A stretch of DNA of 64,000 nt from Hirundichthys speculiger (GCA_018398805.1 JAGFBZ010000849.1:434001-498000); one strand, 5' to 3'; shown: positions 28,567-41,207, numbered from the stretch's first letter. Notes: generated from the letters alone by a model not told the origin. Program-made: numbers and translations.

Positions 28567-29161
28567 CTTGTGACAGTTTTTCACCAAAATTCCCTTGCTA
28601 AACATCATCACACCAGTTTGAACCATGACTGAGGAACAACCAAAAAAAAAAATAGCAGTTGGTACCAGTAATTTTGTACAATCAAAAACAAAGAAAAATA
28701 GAAATATGTTGAACAAACATGTAGACTAAACATGCATCCTTTATATGGCTTTAACTCAACATCACCTTCATCATCACTTCCTTCCGTGTTCTTGTTTAAT
28801 CACCATGACTGTTTTGACAGCCATCAGACTCCTATTACTTTGTGATGGAATGAATATCATGATGCTCCAGTTTTTAGTGATCAGATACCTTTCCAGAGAA
28901 GGAACTAGTTCCTGTTCAAATTTTTACCATATTTGTTGTTTCTTTTTTGCGAAACAAAACAGAGAAAATCCCTTACACTACGTTTCTCTCCAGCTTCTTG
29001 GAAAGTAACTAAATTCAGGTGGAACCCATCCAATCATTCAAATCTGTCAGTGCACATCTGTAGGTCAACAAATAAAATGGAAGTTATCTCTTAGTCAAAT
29101 AAAGGATTTGGTGCAAAGAACAAGAAGAATATCACAAAGAAGTGATAATTGATGATAAGTT

Positions 29162-29254
29162 GTGTTAGCTGCAAAGAGCTCTACTTCACATTTGAAAAAG
29201 CACCTGCAAGTGAGAAAAAGCCCAATGGAGAGTAGATGTTCATGCTACAGGAAT
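29162..29254 (+). pseudogene. BED-finger-like fragment (hAT remnant, possible)
   Basis: The plus-strand frame contains AAKSSTSHLKKHLQ, similar to the second half of a BED zinc finger (a Ser/Thr stretch then His-x3-His) found in hAT transposases. The CxxC half is not found directly upstream and the sequence after it is not recognisable. It is too short for a firm family call. Confidence 0.3.
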
Positions 29255-29429
29255 GAAACAACAATCACTGGCTTTCAGTTAGACAAAGTCATCACTTCAA
29301 AGGAAACTATCAAGTCTGCTTGTTGCTATGCTGTGATGGAAAGGCAGATGATTAATACACACAACTTTACATCCCACTTTGCAAGCAATGTACGGAGTTG
29401 TTCTGACTGTCTAGGAATAGAAAAATGAA

Positions 29430-31662
29430 AAAAATGTCTTAAGACTTCAAATAACTTTGAATCTTTAGAGATCATGAATACAGATGATGAATACAGACTT
29501 TGTTCTATTGGGCTTGTACAAATTGTTTTATTTGCTTTTTCAAGAGTTTATGTAAAATTAAATGAATGAAATATTAAATTATTCCTCAAAGTTGGATTTA
29601 GCAAAGGCACTGAACAATGGAAACAGTTAAAAGAGCCGCTTCTTTCAAATGTGTCCTAAAGCTTTCCCCCAAGATCGAAGGGACATGGTGGAGATTAGCA
29701 AAACTTTTTTAAGTCAAATATGTAGGACCTTTTGCCCCATAACAGCACAAGTTAAATTTGCAGTGTCGATATCCTGTAAATGGCAAACTGACAAAATGCT
29801 TGTCTGATGCACTAAGCACCTCCAATTGCAGTTCATTTACTCAGTCAGGGGGAAGTGTTCTACAAGCCTAGAGTGAAACTATTAAAATGCTTCCATTAAC
29901 TGAAAGAATAAATATCCCGTTTTCAGCCCAAAGTGTCTTCATTTAGGCTCAAATGTGAGATATGCCGTTGCTATGGTAATATGGCAATGGCTGTAGCCCT
30001 CCTCCCAGCTGTTGGTGGGTTTTGTGTGTGCGAGGGTGAGGGGGGAAAAAGAAAGGGAGAGACTGTGTGACTGTGCGTTTGTGTGCTTACACACATGCAT
30101 TGATGCTGCCTCCGTGCTGTGTTCCCCCTTTCAGTCTTCAGAATAGTCTCTCTACTAATCCGTGAAAGTTGCAGCGCTCTGAACCAGTGGCCAAGGCTTT
30201 TCCCACTGAACCAAGGCCCAGGGTCTGCGCTCTGCTTCACACTTGATTGGTCCCTCCAGTGGCAGATCTGCTCTCCCCGCTGGGCGTGGGCCCGTCCCCC
30301 TCGTTGGGCTGCTCAGCGCTGCCTAATCACCTTCTCCCCGCCATAATTACCAGTACTGAGCCCCGGACTCATCAACACACCATTAAAGTCTATCCAGCCT
30401 GTCCTCACCAGCCCTCACACATCCAGCACTTTGCAAAAGCCCAGAGACAGGCCCAAGACCAGGCCCAACTCCACCAAACGGGGCACCTGTTTATGCCTGG
30501 GATGCCCAGCAGCACTATGGAATTGGCTGGTGCTGCCGTATGCTAGGATAAAGAGAGGGAGTTGGCAGCTGTGCTGTTGTCCTCCTCCCCCTGCAGTGGA
30601 GGTGATGTGTTTATTTGGCCTGCATTGGGAAGCTGTGAGAGGTAACTATCTCCTTGTTGTGCTCTATAGAGTACCAGAGAATCCACCCTGCAGAGACAGA
30701 GCTCTTTGATATGTGACCACTTCAAACCTTCACGTACAATGGAAGCAGTCAGTTGTGGAAATAACCCAAGTTGATGTTGTATGACAAAAGTGAGACAAAT
30801 TGGCAACCTTGCACTTTATTTTTCTACCCTTACAGGTTTTCAGCAAAGAAAAAAAAAAGCCACATAAAATGAACTCCAAGCTGTGACAATATTCCAATAT
30901 GTGTAAAATTAGAACTAGAAATACCCCACTTTGAACTGGTCCCAAAAGGTGCCTAAATTTCAGACCATTGCAGCATTGGAGAGAACATATGGGACTGTGC
31001 AGGTGAAATGCAGTGACCTGGCAAACAGACTAAAGACTGAGGAGAGTTGGGTACACGTCAGAAAATATTGGGTTTGCTGGCACAAATTGTACCCAGAATG
31101 CGGATCAGACAGACACTCAGTACTCGTTAGTTATTGCTCTTATTAGGAACATTTTTGCATTGCTTGGATTGGCAGAGTCCTGCCAGCCACCCTCTTCACA
31201 TGGCCCAGGCTCTGTCAGAGCTGATCAAAAGACATTTCTTCACATCTCCAGACACCAGAGGAAAAAAAAAAAAAAAAAGAAGAAAAAAGAGGGAGAAAAG
31301 AAAAGAGCCAGAAGGGGGCATACTGCACTCTCTTTACTCTGGTCTTTTAGTGAATGAGGACTTTTTCACAATACCCTCTTCTTTTTCTTTTTTTCTTTTC
31401 ATTCTTCCTCTGGCAAAAAAAAAAGAAAAAAAGCAGCATTTCCCTTTGACTTTCACCAAATTGTTCTTGCCATATCAAAAACAATTATCCTCAGGTGAAG
31501 AATGTGCCTGCAGAATTACATCCATTCCAGGGGGAGAAAGAGGTCTTCACAAATCTGACTGGCTTCCAAGCAGCCAAGACCCCCTCGATGTGGTAATGAA
31601 AAGTGTAACTTTAGCCTCCCAGCTGTATGTCTCAATCCATAATCCTTCCCCAAAAACCTCAC
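29430..31662. other. Mostly unique DNA, GC-richer from 30.1 kb
   Basis: AT-rich to about 30.0 kb, then a GC-richer, complex stretch (30.1-30.7 kb) with several overlapping short frames on both strands and no recognisable domain. This is more like conserved non-coding sequence than a coding exon. An A-rich run with AG units lies at 31,260-31,320, with short poly-A/poly-T tracts near 31,390-31,430. Confidence 0.4.
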
Positions 31663-31755
31663 CGTAGAGCCGCCTACCACTCCCATGGCGTTCCCAGCCT
31701 TTGCCGGGCAGGGCCTGCTCCGATTTATGTGGCAGTCCCGTGTCATACTCTCAAC
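31663..31755 (-). CDS. Candidate internal exon, unknown protein
   Basis: On the minus strand, AAGTCCTTTTCAG precedes a 93-base open segment (31 codons, phase 0 to 0) that starts VESMTRDCHINRSRPCP and ends GVVGGST. A TACG|GTGAGG donor follows. The segment lies within a 121-codon open frame, so the absence of stops is not independent evidence of splicing. I recognise no family. Confidence 0.2.
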
Positions 31756-32517
31756 CTGAAAAGGACTTGCTCTCCTGTATTTATCGGGGGTGGTCAGGGC
31801 AGCTCTGTGGAAACACAGAAAGCCCTGTCTCAGGGCCTCACTCCCAGTCTTTTCACCCCTCTGTCTCAATAACATGGACATTTCGGACCTTATCAGAAAC
31901 AGATGAGACTCCAGAGTTTTTAATTATGGGCTGTTTCCACAGAGGTGAGTGTCTGTGTGTGTTTGGGTATCTCTGGGTGTGGTAAGACATGTCTGCATTG
32001 GGATACAGTAGCTAGTGAGAACCAAGCATGTGTCAGGGTTGGCGATTCGGCCTGTGCATTGACAACTGGCTCAGAAACCTCTAAAATACGGGACAGATAA
32101 CACTCAAGCTTGATTGTAAAAACACATTTATTTATATTTGTGCGGTGCATTACAACTGCTATTTTATAAAGACGGAGTAACATTTTTTCATCTAAAAGCC
32201 AAACAGTGTGTAGCATTCACGAGTTCAGAAAAGACTCAGAGAGGAGTGTTTTACAGTAGGCTCTTCATAGCTTATGCCAACTGCTCTGGAACTCTAGATT
32301 AAAAATGTATTGCTTTACGGTGAATTATTCTGTCAAAGTTGAAAAGGAAGATACTAATTGGTAGAATGATAATTAATTGATGCCGTGAGTATAAATTACA
32401 TATTTTCAAAGAGTCAAAAAAGATGTAAGAAAGAACAGTCTTAAGGAGCTCTGCCCATCACAGTTTCTTACTTTGGTGCAGCGGACTTGGATGAAAAATA
32501 CAGATTGTGCCACTTAC
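31756..32517. other. Unique DNA, no gene seen
   Basis: A plus-strand GAG|GTGAGT donor-like site lies near 31,945 without a clear open exon before it. Nothing else is recognisable. Confidence 0.45.
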
Positions 32518-32612
32518 CCTGAAAGGTTCCTGATAGAGTAGAGAACTGAACAAATGTTGGTAGATGAGTTGTAGTGGATGCTGGTGATCCACTCTACCTC
32601 TGCAAATCCGTT
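32518..32612 (-). CDS. Candidate internal exon, weak
   Basis: On the minus strand, TTGTTTACTTAACCAG precedes 95 bases ending in TTTCAGG|GTAAGTGG, a strong donor. Two frames are open: one reads NGFAEVEWITSIHYNSSTN, the other is offset by two bases. Two open frames make a coding call uncertain; a non-coding RNA exon is equally possible. Confidence 0.18.
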
Positions 32613-32989
32613 CTGGTTAAGTAAACAAGCCAAGGTGACCTCTGGACAGCCAGGTTATACGTCCTGTTGTCTGGTGTCTACGTAATGTGGCGGTGGGAGC
32701 AGCGGGTGGTTGACGCATGCTCTAAGAGAGGGATCAACTCATCTCATTTATGTGAGTGTGCACGCGCGTGCGTACTCATACTTGGTGCGAATGCACATGA
32801 ATGGCTTGGATGTATGTGCCTTTGTGTGACAGCCATGTGGTTAATACTAAACACACATTTGGCACCTTCTGAGCAGAAAATGAGAGCATCACTGCTCAGG
32901 ACATGCACAACGCACGCCTGATATAATCCACATCTTCAACTTGATATCTTGGTTGAAGGCTTAAATTAAGAGATCTTGGTCTTGCAAAA
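32613..32989. other. Unique DNA
   Basis: TG/GC-mixed sequence near 32,750-32,840 and nothing recognisable as coding. Confidence 0.45.
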
Positions 32990-33163
32990 ATGAATTCAAA
33001 TGAAACTGATGGGACCATCTCCCGGCAAGAATCTCAAAGAAACGCAGCTCGGCTTGAGAGAGGCATCTCCACCAATGGTAATGAAGACAAAATGGCTGCT
33101 GTTGCTAAGCTAACAGAGAAGGAGGAGGAGGAAGATGGAGATGATGCTCCTGCTGCTGCATGA
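32990..33163 (+). CDS. Candidate small ORF or last exon, acidic tail
   Basis: ATG at 32,990 (context GCAAAAATGA, with A at -3) opens 57 codons ending at TGA 33,161-33,163. The protein starts MNSNETDGTISRQESQRNAA, has a polar middle and ends in an acidic, then Ala-rich, tail (EKEEEEDGDDAPAAA). The frame stays open 11 codons upstream to a TGA at 32,954, so it could also be a spliced 3'-terminal exon. An AATAAA signal lies at 33,336-33,341, 172 bases after the stop. No family is recognised. Part of the acidic tail comes from GAG/GAT simple sequence. Confidence 0.25.
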   Translation: MNSNETDGTISRQESQRNAARLERGISTNGNEDKMAAVAKLTEKEEEEDGDDAPAAA

Positions 33164-33335
33164 AACATCATGTAAGAGGTTGACTTTTCGTGACATTAGA
33201 TTATATATCATACTGAATTATTGGATCTTAACGTTGTCCAGTTTCCTTTAATGGCCTAATCGTTGCTCTCATTTATTATATTTCATTCGTACGCCGTATT
33301 ATGCAGATGACACACTTAAGCGTAGGTTTCCTAAC

Positions 33336-33341
33336 AATAAA
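33336..33341 (+). terminator. Polyadenylation signal candidate
   Basis: A perfect AATAAA in the right place for the 3' end of a transcript containing the frame at 32,990-33,163. In AT-rich DNA the hexamer is frequent by chance. Confidence 0.2.
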
Positions 33342-36300
33342 AGCTTAAAACTAAACTTTAATACTTATGTAATTTAGCCTTTTTGGCAAGGGATTATTCT
33401 TCATTCTGCACAATGCAAAGAACAATGGTGTAAATAAACTAGCAGCATAAACTTCAAGTGACTTTAGTTTTTCAGAAGAGTGACTACATAAATATTTTTA
33501 GGGGTGGTTGTGAGTTTTGAGATGAGTAAAAGGCGACAGCTTAATACGTAAGTCTGTTTGAGTCTTTTTAGTTGAAAGCCTTCATAGTTTGATGCAAGGA
33601 AGCCTTCAAATTTTTTTATCCCCCTTTTTCTCTCTGCGTTGGGTTAACTTTAGGAAGTCATGTGAGATTCCTTTGAGGTTTAAAGAATAAGATTGGAAAT
33701 GTATTTCCCCACTTTTAGTTTCCCATTAATCATTGTTGAGCTAAGTTGATGTGAATGCATTTTGGATGTTTTACAGTAAAAATGCTTAAAATTAAGAAAT
33801 AAAGAAAGGGAAAGAAAGACTGAGGGAAAAAAAAAGAACAGACTTAAAAAAATGCAACTCAAAAGAGTTTTTTATTTTTTAAAACCAACTTTACATCAAT
33901 ATTCTAATCAGAATTTCTCTATTCAATTTTAAAATAAGATTACAGCAAAAATGCTAAATAAAACAACTAATATGAACTCCCTTTCTATCAAAAAGCAAAT
34001 ATTTATTGTTCGGCACTTTGACCACAGTTGACCTTCTGATGTAAATGCATCACAAAAGATTGGTGCAGAATTGAAGATTTGTGTTGTGATGATGTGTAAG
34101 AGTCCTGATTAGTAGGAGGTACTCTGCTGACAGTTCAATGTCCTCTCTACAGACAAACATACAAAAAAACAGATGTTGCCTTTCATTTCACAAACTCAGA
34201 GAAGTTTTACATTTCCGTCTCAGAGAAACATCTGATATGAGTCACAGTTTTAGATCAAATGCTGTAATTCTTATTTATCATTGCATATGATTTGATTATG
34301 ATGAGAGCTTCCCATTCAAGACAATCGCCCTTGAAGAAATGAAAAAGACTTGAAATGAGAGAATCTTGCTAATTAGATACAACCTTGAAAGAGAGCGCTG
34401 ATGATTTTCATTGTCTTTTGATGCTGTGTATTAAGTTTTGCAAATGTAAAAACACTGGAGGAGAATTACGGGAAACACACAAACAGATGGCTTCCACGAC
34501 AAACAGCTAAGTTAACAAAAAGAAGTAGGAAGAATAAAGAAAACAATTATTATTTTCTGATTGTTCTCGCAGATTCCAGTTGTCTCACATTAGCTGAAAA
34601 ACTTTTCAGTAATTCTTAAATAACTGTGCTTCGTTTGCTGAATGAAGTTACAGATCCATAAAGTTAATTTGTAGCTGTTGTTAATAAAAATCTGTGGTTT
34701 CCGCAAAGAGTTTAAAAAGCAATGATTTTTAGAGTCAATTTTATTTCTGTTTCTTTGTCACAACTTTTTTTTTTAATGATGTTTATGCTTTTAATGGTTA
34801 TTTTCTTATTTTGTATAATTTTACGTTAATTTGTCGAATTTTTTTTTTTTCACTAGATTACAAAATGTTCTATTTGGTTTCTTTAAAATGATCAAACTAA
34901 ATAAAAGATGGATGCTCCATCTGCTTTAAATTAAGGTAAAATATATATTTGCAATTTTGACACAAATTGGAAAATGAGTGATTTATGGGACTTACTTAAA
35001 ACAGAAATTGATCTTTCACCAACATTTAATCTTTTTTTTCACAGAAGGCTTCTTATTTGTTCTCTAAATAAAATTGAACATTTCCGAATAATTATTCTAC
35101 ATCATTAATTCATTGGTAAATGGAACTGGCCCAATTAAAATTAATTCACAAATAACAAAGGAGTTAGCATGCGCAACTGATGAGGCTTTTTTTCTGTTTT
35201 TGTTCTGCTTTTCACTTGTTTTTTTTTTTGTTTGTTTTTTTACTCTGTAACAATTTAAGAATCATTTGATGAACCAGTGATGATGATGATGATGATGATG
35301 AGGCTGAGCAAATGTATTTGAACTGAGCGACAGCATCTCCTCTAAAAACCATACAGAGAGGTGAGAGGCCTGCAATGTAACAGGCCTCATTTTCATTTTC
35401 TTGAGCTAAACTAATTCATCTGCAAGTTCTGGCAACATATCTCTTTGAATGTACCTTAATTTATCCCTGCCATGATTCTGGTGCACAAAAGAGACATGTC
35501 AGAGTCACACTGATGAGAAATAAACAGGGAAACAGGGCTCTGTGGATATTCTTCAAAGGAGCTCCAATTCTCCAATTTCACACCATTAAATTAAAGCACC
35601 TTTAAAGGCACATGAGCAATAATCCTGCTTTTTGGATTTTTTTTTTTTTACTTATATCTCAAATTTGAAATATAAATAATTAATTTTGCAGTTAAATTAA
35701 TCAATACCATTTGTATATTTTTGTAGAATAAATTATTACTTCATAACCGTTTTGAGATTAATTGTTAGCTATATATCGAAAGTTTTCACTTCAGCATTGA
35801 TAAATCAATAGCTTTGACCATGGCTTTTCTAGCTGTCACCTCACTGTTTAATCAAATTGGTCACTTTTTTTATGTTTACCGGTTCAGTGCTTGACACATC
35901 ACATCTGTCTGAACACTGCCTTGAACGCTCAGGGAATGTCTGCTTCACATAAGTTAGCATTTGGACAGATGACATAAACAGTACACGCGTTCCTGTCACA
36001 GCTGCTGCCTACCTGCAAGACTCTGACAAGAAATGTTGAAGTGTGGAGATTTTTTTAACCTTTAACATTTTTTTTTTTTTTTTTTAATGAAGACACTGGG
36101 AGCGAAAATGCTCAGAGCGCCCGTTGGCGCGATAAGTGTATGTCAAAATGGTTAAAGTGCAGAAAATTTTGAAATAAATCTTAATAACAGAAAAAATAGA
36201 ATGTGAAAAATAGAAAAAATATAATTTTTTTTTTCTTAACTTGAAATTGTCCAGCAATATTTACCAGGAAGCTGACCAACGTCCTGCAGCTTGTTTAAGG

Positions 36301-39300
36301 TCACATCTTATTGGTGGTCAATAGGGTCCTGCCAGTGTGTCTTTATTAGTTTCCATATACTGCTGGCATTACCCCCATGTAGCAGCAGTGACAGTCCTTG
36401 TCGCTCCTGTTTGCCCCACCTACTACGCCTTGCATTTTTAGCACATGCAGCTCAGGACAGAGCACGTGCAGCAACGCAGAGCGTAAGCAAAGCTTTGTAG
36501 CAGAAGGCCACGCTCCAGTTAATCTTTCTTAAAACACACTCGCTTCTGATAAACAACAGGCTACAGCTGATGCTTCATCTGTCATACAGTCAGGTTTTAA
36601 CTTTAAAAGTGGTAAATGGCTTTGACAGTGAGCAAGAAGTTGTGTGAAGTGACTCTATGACCTAAAAACACAATTCAGAATCCATCGACCTAAATCCTGA
36701 CTAGTTTTTTTTTCTAGGACTTCACAATAAGAAAGACCTTTACTTCAACATTTTGTTAAAACATGAGGGGAAAAAATTTATTTGGAAAAAAAAAGCATGT
36801 AATGAAGTAGATATTATTACCTTCTGAATTGTTTAGTGCGCAAAAGGAGGAGTTTTCTCCCAAGGAGCACCAGGAGGTTCTGTACAGCAGTTAGTCTTTG
36901 ATTGCACAACAGCAGCAAAAACAAACATGGCTGATGAGGGAGTTGGAGCGGACAGTAGAGTATACTAGTTCACAGATTCAATGCAACATTAACACTTGAG
37001 GAGCTTTCTGGACTCACAGAGCATCAATATTAAAAAGATTTGCCCCGCATGCCCTCCTACCTGGAGCTCAGAGAGGAGACGCACCCCACCATGACCTCAG
37101 CTCACATTTTCCAATTCTTGTCAAGAAGTGCAGCGCTGTTCTTAACTTCGCTGAGCAGTACTTAGCACCCCACAATGCACCACGTCGCAGTCAATGTGAA
37201 GCTCTAGATTCGTCTAGTGAGGTAAACTCAACACGACCAATGCAGCAGTAGATGATGCATATGTTTTTGAATTTATGCAGCGACTTTTTCAAAGTGCCCT
37301 AACTTTTCAAATATACTTGAATTAATTTTTCTAAAGATTGAACCATATCAATATTTCTTAAGCAGAGATGCAACCAGTTTCAGTCCATTTCAGTGTCTGT
37401 CCATCTGCCCGAGTTATCACTACAAACTTACGATGGAGTGACAAGATGCAAAAAGAATTGGTTTTGTTGTAAAAGAGAGAAACAATTGAGGCGGCAAAAC
37501 GGCGCTGACGGCAAGCTTGCTAGCGTACCAGATTAGGCTCAGCGGAAAGTGATAAACTAAAAGACGAAGTGAGGCGACCTGGTCCTCCTTCGTCCTCATC
37601 TGTAGTGTTAAACCTCACCCTGACTTTGTAACGCCCAGGCCTGTGAGTCACAACTGTGAAGATATAATGTTATTTAAACCCAATCTGTCACCAAATGGAG
37701 CGAAGAAAAAAAAAAATGCTTGCCAAGCACACAAGTCTAACATCACCATTTACGACACACACACCACACACACTCCCACACACACAAGCACATGCTTCCC
37801 TATTTCCATGTCATTATACAAGCAAAATTGGCAATTAATAAAAAAGTGAGTTCATGGAGTTGTCATTAATGCAATCGCTTTTAAAGGTCAGGTCAGACTT
37901 TAAAGAGTAATTGACAGGAGTATCAACACTATTATGTGACTTAGTATGACATGATTAAGTTAAACAATTAGCCCAATCACTGGTAGGTTATTTCAGATGG
38001 TAATAAGGGAAAAGAAATGAAAATATTTTTTGTTAACGTGATAACATAAAGTGATGAACAGCCAGGGATGAAAATTATAGCATCCCTCTTGGGCCTCATT
38101 TGCTTCTTCAGCACGTGACCCATTTTGCCTTTTGAGCGAACCAGAAACATTGCTAATTTTGACAGCTCAATCCACGGGTGTTCAACCCTTAACAAGTCTG
38201 CCCTCTGCACCAATATTGAAGTCTGAAGTGACAGACGAGGCGCTGGCATGGCAGGTGCCCTGATGGTGCCCAGGTGGTGCTTGTGGTTCTGAAAATGCTG
38301 CCACATGCACAAAATGGATTTGCTGGCTGTAGTCCACAAAAAGTTAAGTTTGGAAATGAAAGACATTCAGATTTCTTTCTTAAGTAGACCTAGAAAAGTG
38401 GAAAAGCTGTTAATAGTGTGGTAACTCTTGCTGCAGTCGCAACAAGCTGTAGATCTTTAATAATAGTGCAGCTTAAGTGGGCTTTAAACAACGAAAGTTG
38501 TCATAATTGAGCTAATTTTAACTTCTTTGATTAATCGCTGGCTAAATTAATTAATTAAATGAATAACCTTACAAGCTGCAAAAATGCATTAATCTGAAAA
38601 ATAATAAATAAATAAACAAAAAATAGAAAAACCACTATGCCTGTCCAGTAAATACTGGGGTGTGAAAGAGGACAATACTTAAGTCTGAAAAGTAGTGCTG
38701 TATAAGTATAACAAGTAGAAATTAAAAATATCCAATATGTTATAATCTTTCATATATGACCATGTATGTCTTACCATTACGTCCATATTATTCTGTCTGC
38801 ATAAGGCATAACAATGAGTAGCAAATCGAGAAGCAGGTACTTAATTGTGCATTTTTGTCCACTAGCAGTAATTTCACTGTTGATGAATTTTGCTCCATTT
38901 GTATGTCTTGCATCATAGTTTTGTTTAACGGTTTGGAGACAAACCAAACCAAGATTACATAACTGGAGATGTTTTCTAAAATACATCCCTTATGTTGTTT
39001 GTTTATTGTTTTTTTTTTTTTCTTAAATGGATAATACTGAATGTAGCTCAGTCTGCAGTGATACCTAATTTGTTACTTTCTGTTCTGTTTTTTTTTTATA
39101 AAATCTTTGGGCATTTGGTCTTCCTTCTTGCAGTATCGTGCAAGTGAAAATATTCTCATGAGTCTTAAAAGCTACTCCAGAGGTTTGACTTTGTAGAGGT
39201 CAAAGGATTCTGATGAATTATTTTGTCCCACTTTGTTTAAATCAGCAGGTCTGTGGAATAATAGAATGAGCTAACTTAAGATATATCATTCAGCCATTTG

Positions 39301-39398
39301 AACTCAAATTGCTGAGAGAGGTAATATTTTCCACCTCAGGCCACATTAACTGCCACATCCATATAGCTGCTGGGCTGGAAGAATAATATTCTAGAAGG
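33342..39398. other. Long gene-free AT-rich interval
   Basis: Six kilobases without a recognisable gene or transposon end. There is a GAT microsatellite at 35,279-35,301, T-runs near 34,840, 35,220, 35,640 and 36,070, and a CA-rich patch near 37,757-37,790. A GTAAGA donor-like site on the minus strand near 38,770 lacks an exon with a consistent frame. This resembles an intergenic desert or a large intron. Confidence 0.5.
35279..35301. repeat. (GAT)n microsatellite
   Basis: Seven to eight GAT units. Confidence 0.85.
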
Positions 39399-39400
39399 AA

Positions 39401-39489
<89 letters not shown>
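39399..39489. repeat. Poly(A)-(TA)n-poly(T) inverted block
   Basis: Twenty A, then about 20 TA units with one phase slip, then about 32 T. The whole block is nearly its own reverse complement and can fold into one long hairpin. It is not bounded by recognisable transposon ends. Confidence 0.9.
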
Positions 39490-41138
39490 CTCAATTGAAA
39501 TTGGCAAAGAATGCGGGGCGTGCACATGGCAGTGTGCTGCTTTATAAAGACATCTGCTGATTGCACAGTTTGCGGAGGCCTGGTGGAGAGGAGCCTGGCA
39601 GTGAATGTGTAAAGAGACTGAGACCACACGAAAACTGCTGAAAGAACACAGCACTCGGACCCTTGCAGCCAGTCACTCCCCACACAAAGCAAGATGTAAA
39701 GAGGAAAGTTGCTTTCTCTCAGTTTTTCACAACAAGAGAACCTGGGCTGCCCAAAGGGGCAGAATAATGTTAGGCTGCCAAAATCCAGTCAAGGGCTTTC
39801 TCATTTTGTTCCGGCTGACAATTTGGCAGGCACAACAAATATCCGAAATAAGACGTATTGAACTTTTCTCTGCTATTCTGAATAGTTAGAAGAAGAGGGT
39901 GAAAAAGTCTCTACTCTGAAGGCACAGTTTTGAACACACATTCTGCATGCATCAGACGTGTTGTTCACCTTCCAAACGCTGTGGTAAACCGGTGATTGTC
40001 TGGGCTGATAGTGACATACAAATTGACAACTCTGACAACATCTATCTCAGCATGATGTTGTGCGAATACTTCATCTGGCAGGTGGACACAGAGGTCCGCT
40101 TCAGGCATAAAAAACATTGCTTCTGTTTTTCCAAATAACAACAACACTGACCCTGAGAGTCGCAGTATTCAAATGTTTCTCACCTAACAGGGCCACATCA
40201 TTGCAAACATGTAACACCCACACTTTTGCCACGCTTCCTATAGACTTGATACTGAATCAGTATTGCAACAGCCACCTGTCATGCTGTTATGTTTTCTCAT
40301 GTTTCAGGTTGAAGGAGTTTAACAGAAAAACATTTGTTTTTGACAATCATAAAAATCTAAATGGAAATCTAAATGGTAGTAGGGCTGTCGATATTCAGAA
40401 ATAATAGGATCTCCTTTAAGTAAAATGATTGAGAGGGAACTCAAAATTAAAGGAAACCTTTTTTTTGTTTTCTGATAAAACATAGATCTATATCTATCTA
40501 TATATAGATATAGATCTATGTTTTATGGGGGGGGGTTAGAGCTTTATCTGGTATATTATCAATGCAACTTCATTGGAGAAAAAGTTTAATGAGAGATTTT
40601 TTTGGATATATTTCTCTCGTTAGTTACACAAAGGGCCAAACACTGACATAAAGGCTTAGAGAGGAAAGAAGCTGACTGGAGAGAGTCAACTATCAGTTCT
40701 TTCATCTTTTTTTCTTTTATCACATTTCTATAAATATTGGCGGGAACAACCTTTCCTCAACGGGCTTCAGGTACTTTTGTTCAGCGAGAGTGCTCATTAC
40801 AATTGAGCTTAGAGTTATTTTGAGAGACTGCAGTTTGAAATAGTTTTTTAAAGTGTAATTTGGCAAATGCAAGTGATAACCGGATAAACATCGGTACTGG
40901 CTTTTCATTGAAGTATGTCGTTAAATTGTGCTTATCAGAGCACAACTGGTACTGAGCTGACTTGTTTACGTTGAGCTTAGATTTCATCAGGACATCAGAG
41001 GGCATCTGGTTCTACCTCTGCTGAGCCATATGCATCGCTCTGATCATGTCTAGCCACTGTGTGCTATGTGTGTTTTCCCTAAGCCTTCTCACTTCTCCTG
41101 ACCTCTCACCCGGCTCTCTCTTTTTCTTTGTTGTTCAG
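39490..41138. other. Unique DNA with a perfect palindrome
   Basis: No gene is supported. 'tagggctgtcgatattc' near 40,381 resembles the tip of a hAT element but nothing follows it. The palindrome at 40,475-40,526 and an adjoining nine-base G-run are listed separately. Confidence 0.45.
40475..40526. repeat. Perfect 23 bp inverted repeat, 6-base loop
   Basis: Arms 40,475-40,497 and 40,504-40,526 are exact complements around CTATAT. The arms contain AGATCT and ATCTAT units, so slippage in a TAGA-type repeat may have built it. It is followed directly by nine G. Confidence 0.9.
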
Positions 41139-41207
41139 GTCAGAGTCCATGCACTCGTGCCTCACAGCCACATGGCAACATTTTGGTATGCAGATACAGA
41201 GACACAG
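41139..41207 (+). CDS. Candidate 69-nt internal exon
   Basis: A long pyrimidine tract ending TTTTTCTTTGTTGTTCAG precedes GTCAGAGTCCATGCACTC..., 69 bases (23 codons, phase 0 to 0) reading VRVHALVPHSHMATFWYADT and three more residues. A perfect CAG|GTAAGT donor follows. Acceptor and donor are both among the best in the window. The surrounding frame is open from 41,046 to 41,327, so frame openness adds little. No protein family is recognised; a non-coding RNA exon is possible. Confidence 0.3.

Noticed and set aside
31134..31667. 177-codon plus-strand open frame
   Set aside because: The middle is poly-Lys/Glu from an A/G-rich run; the flanks resemble no protein.
39043..39062. tRNA A-box-like 'gtagctcagtctgcagtg'
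   Set aside because: No B box or foldable cloverleaf follows within 80 bases.
40381..40397. hAT tip-like 'tagggctgtcgatattc'
   Set aside because: Only about 12 bases match and no second end or internal sequence was found.
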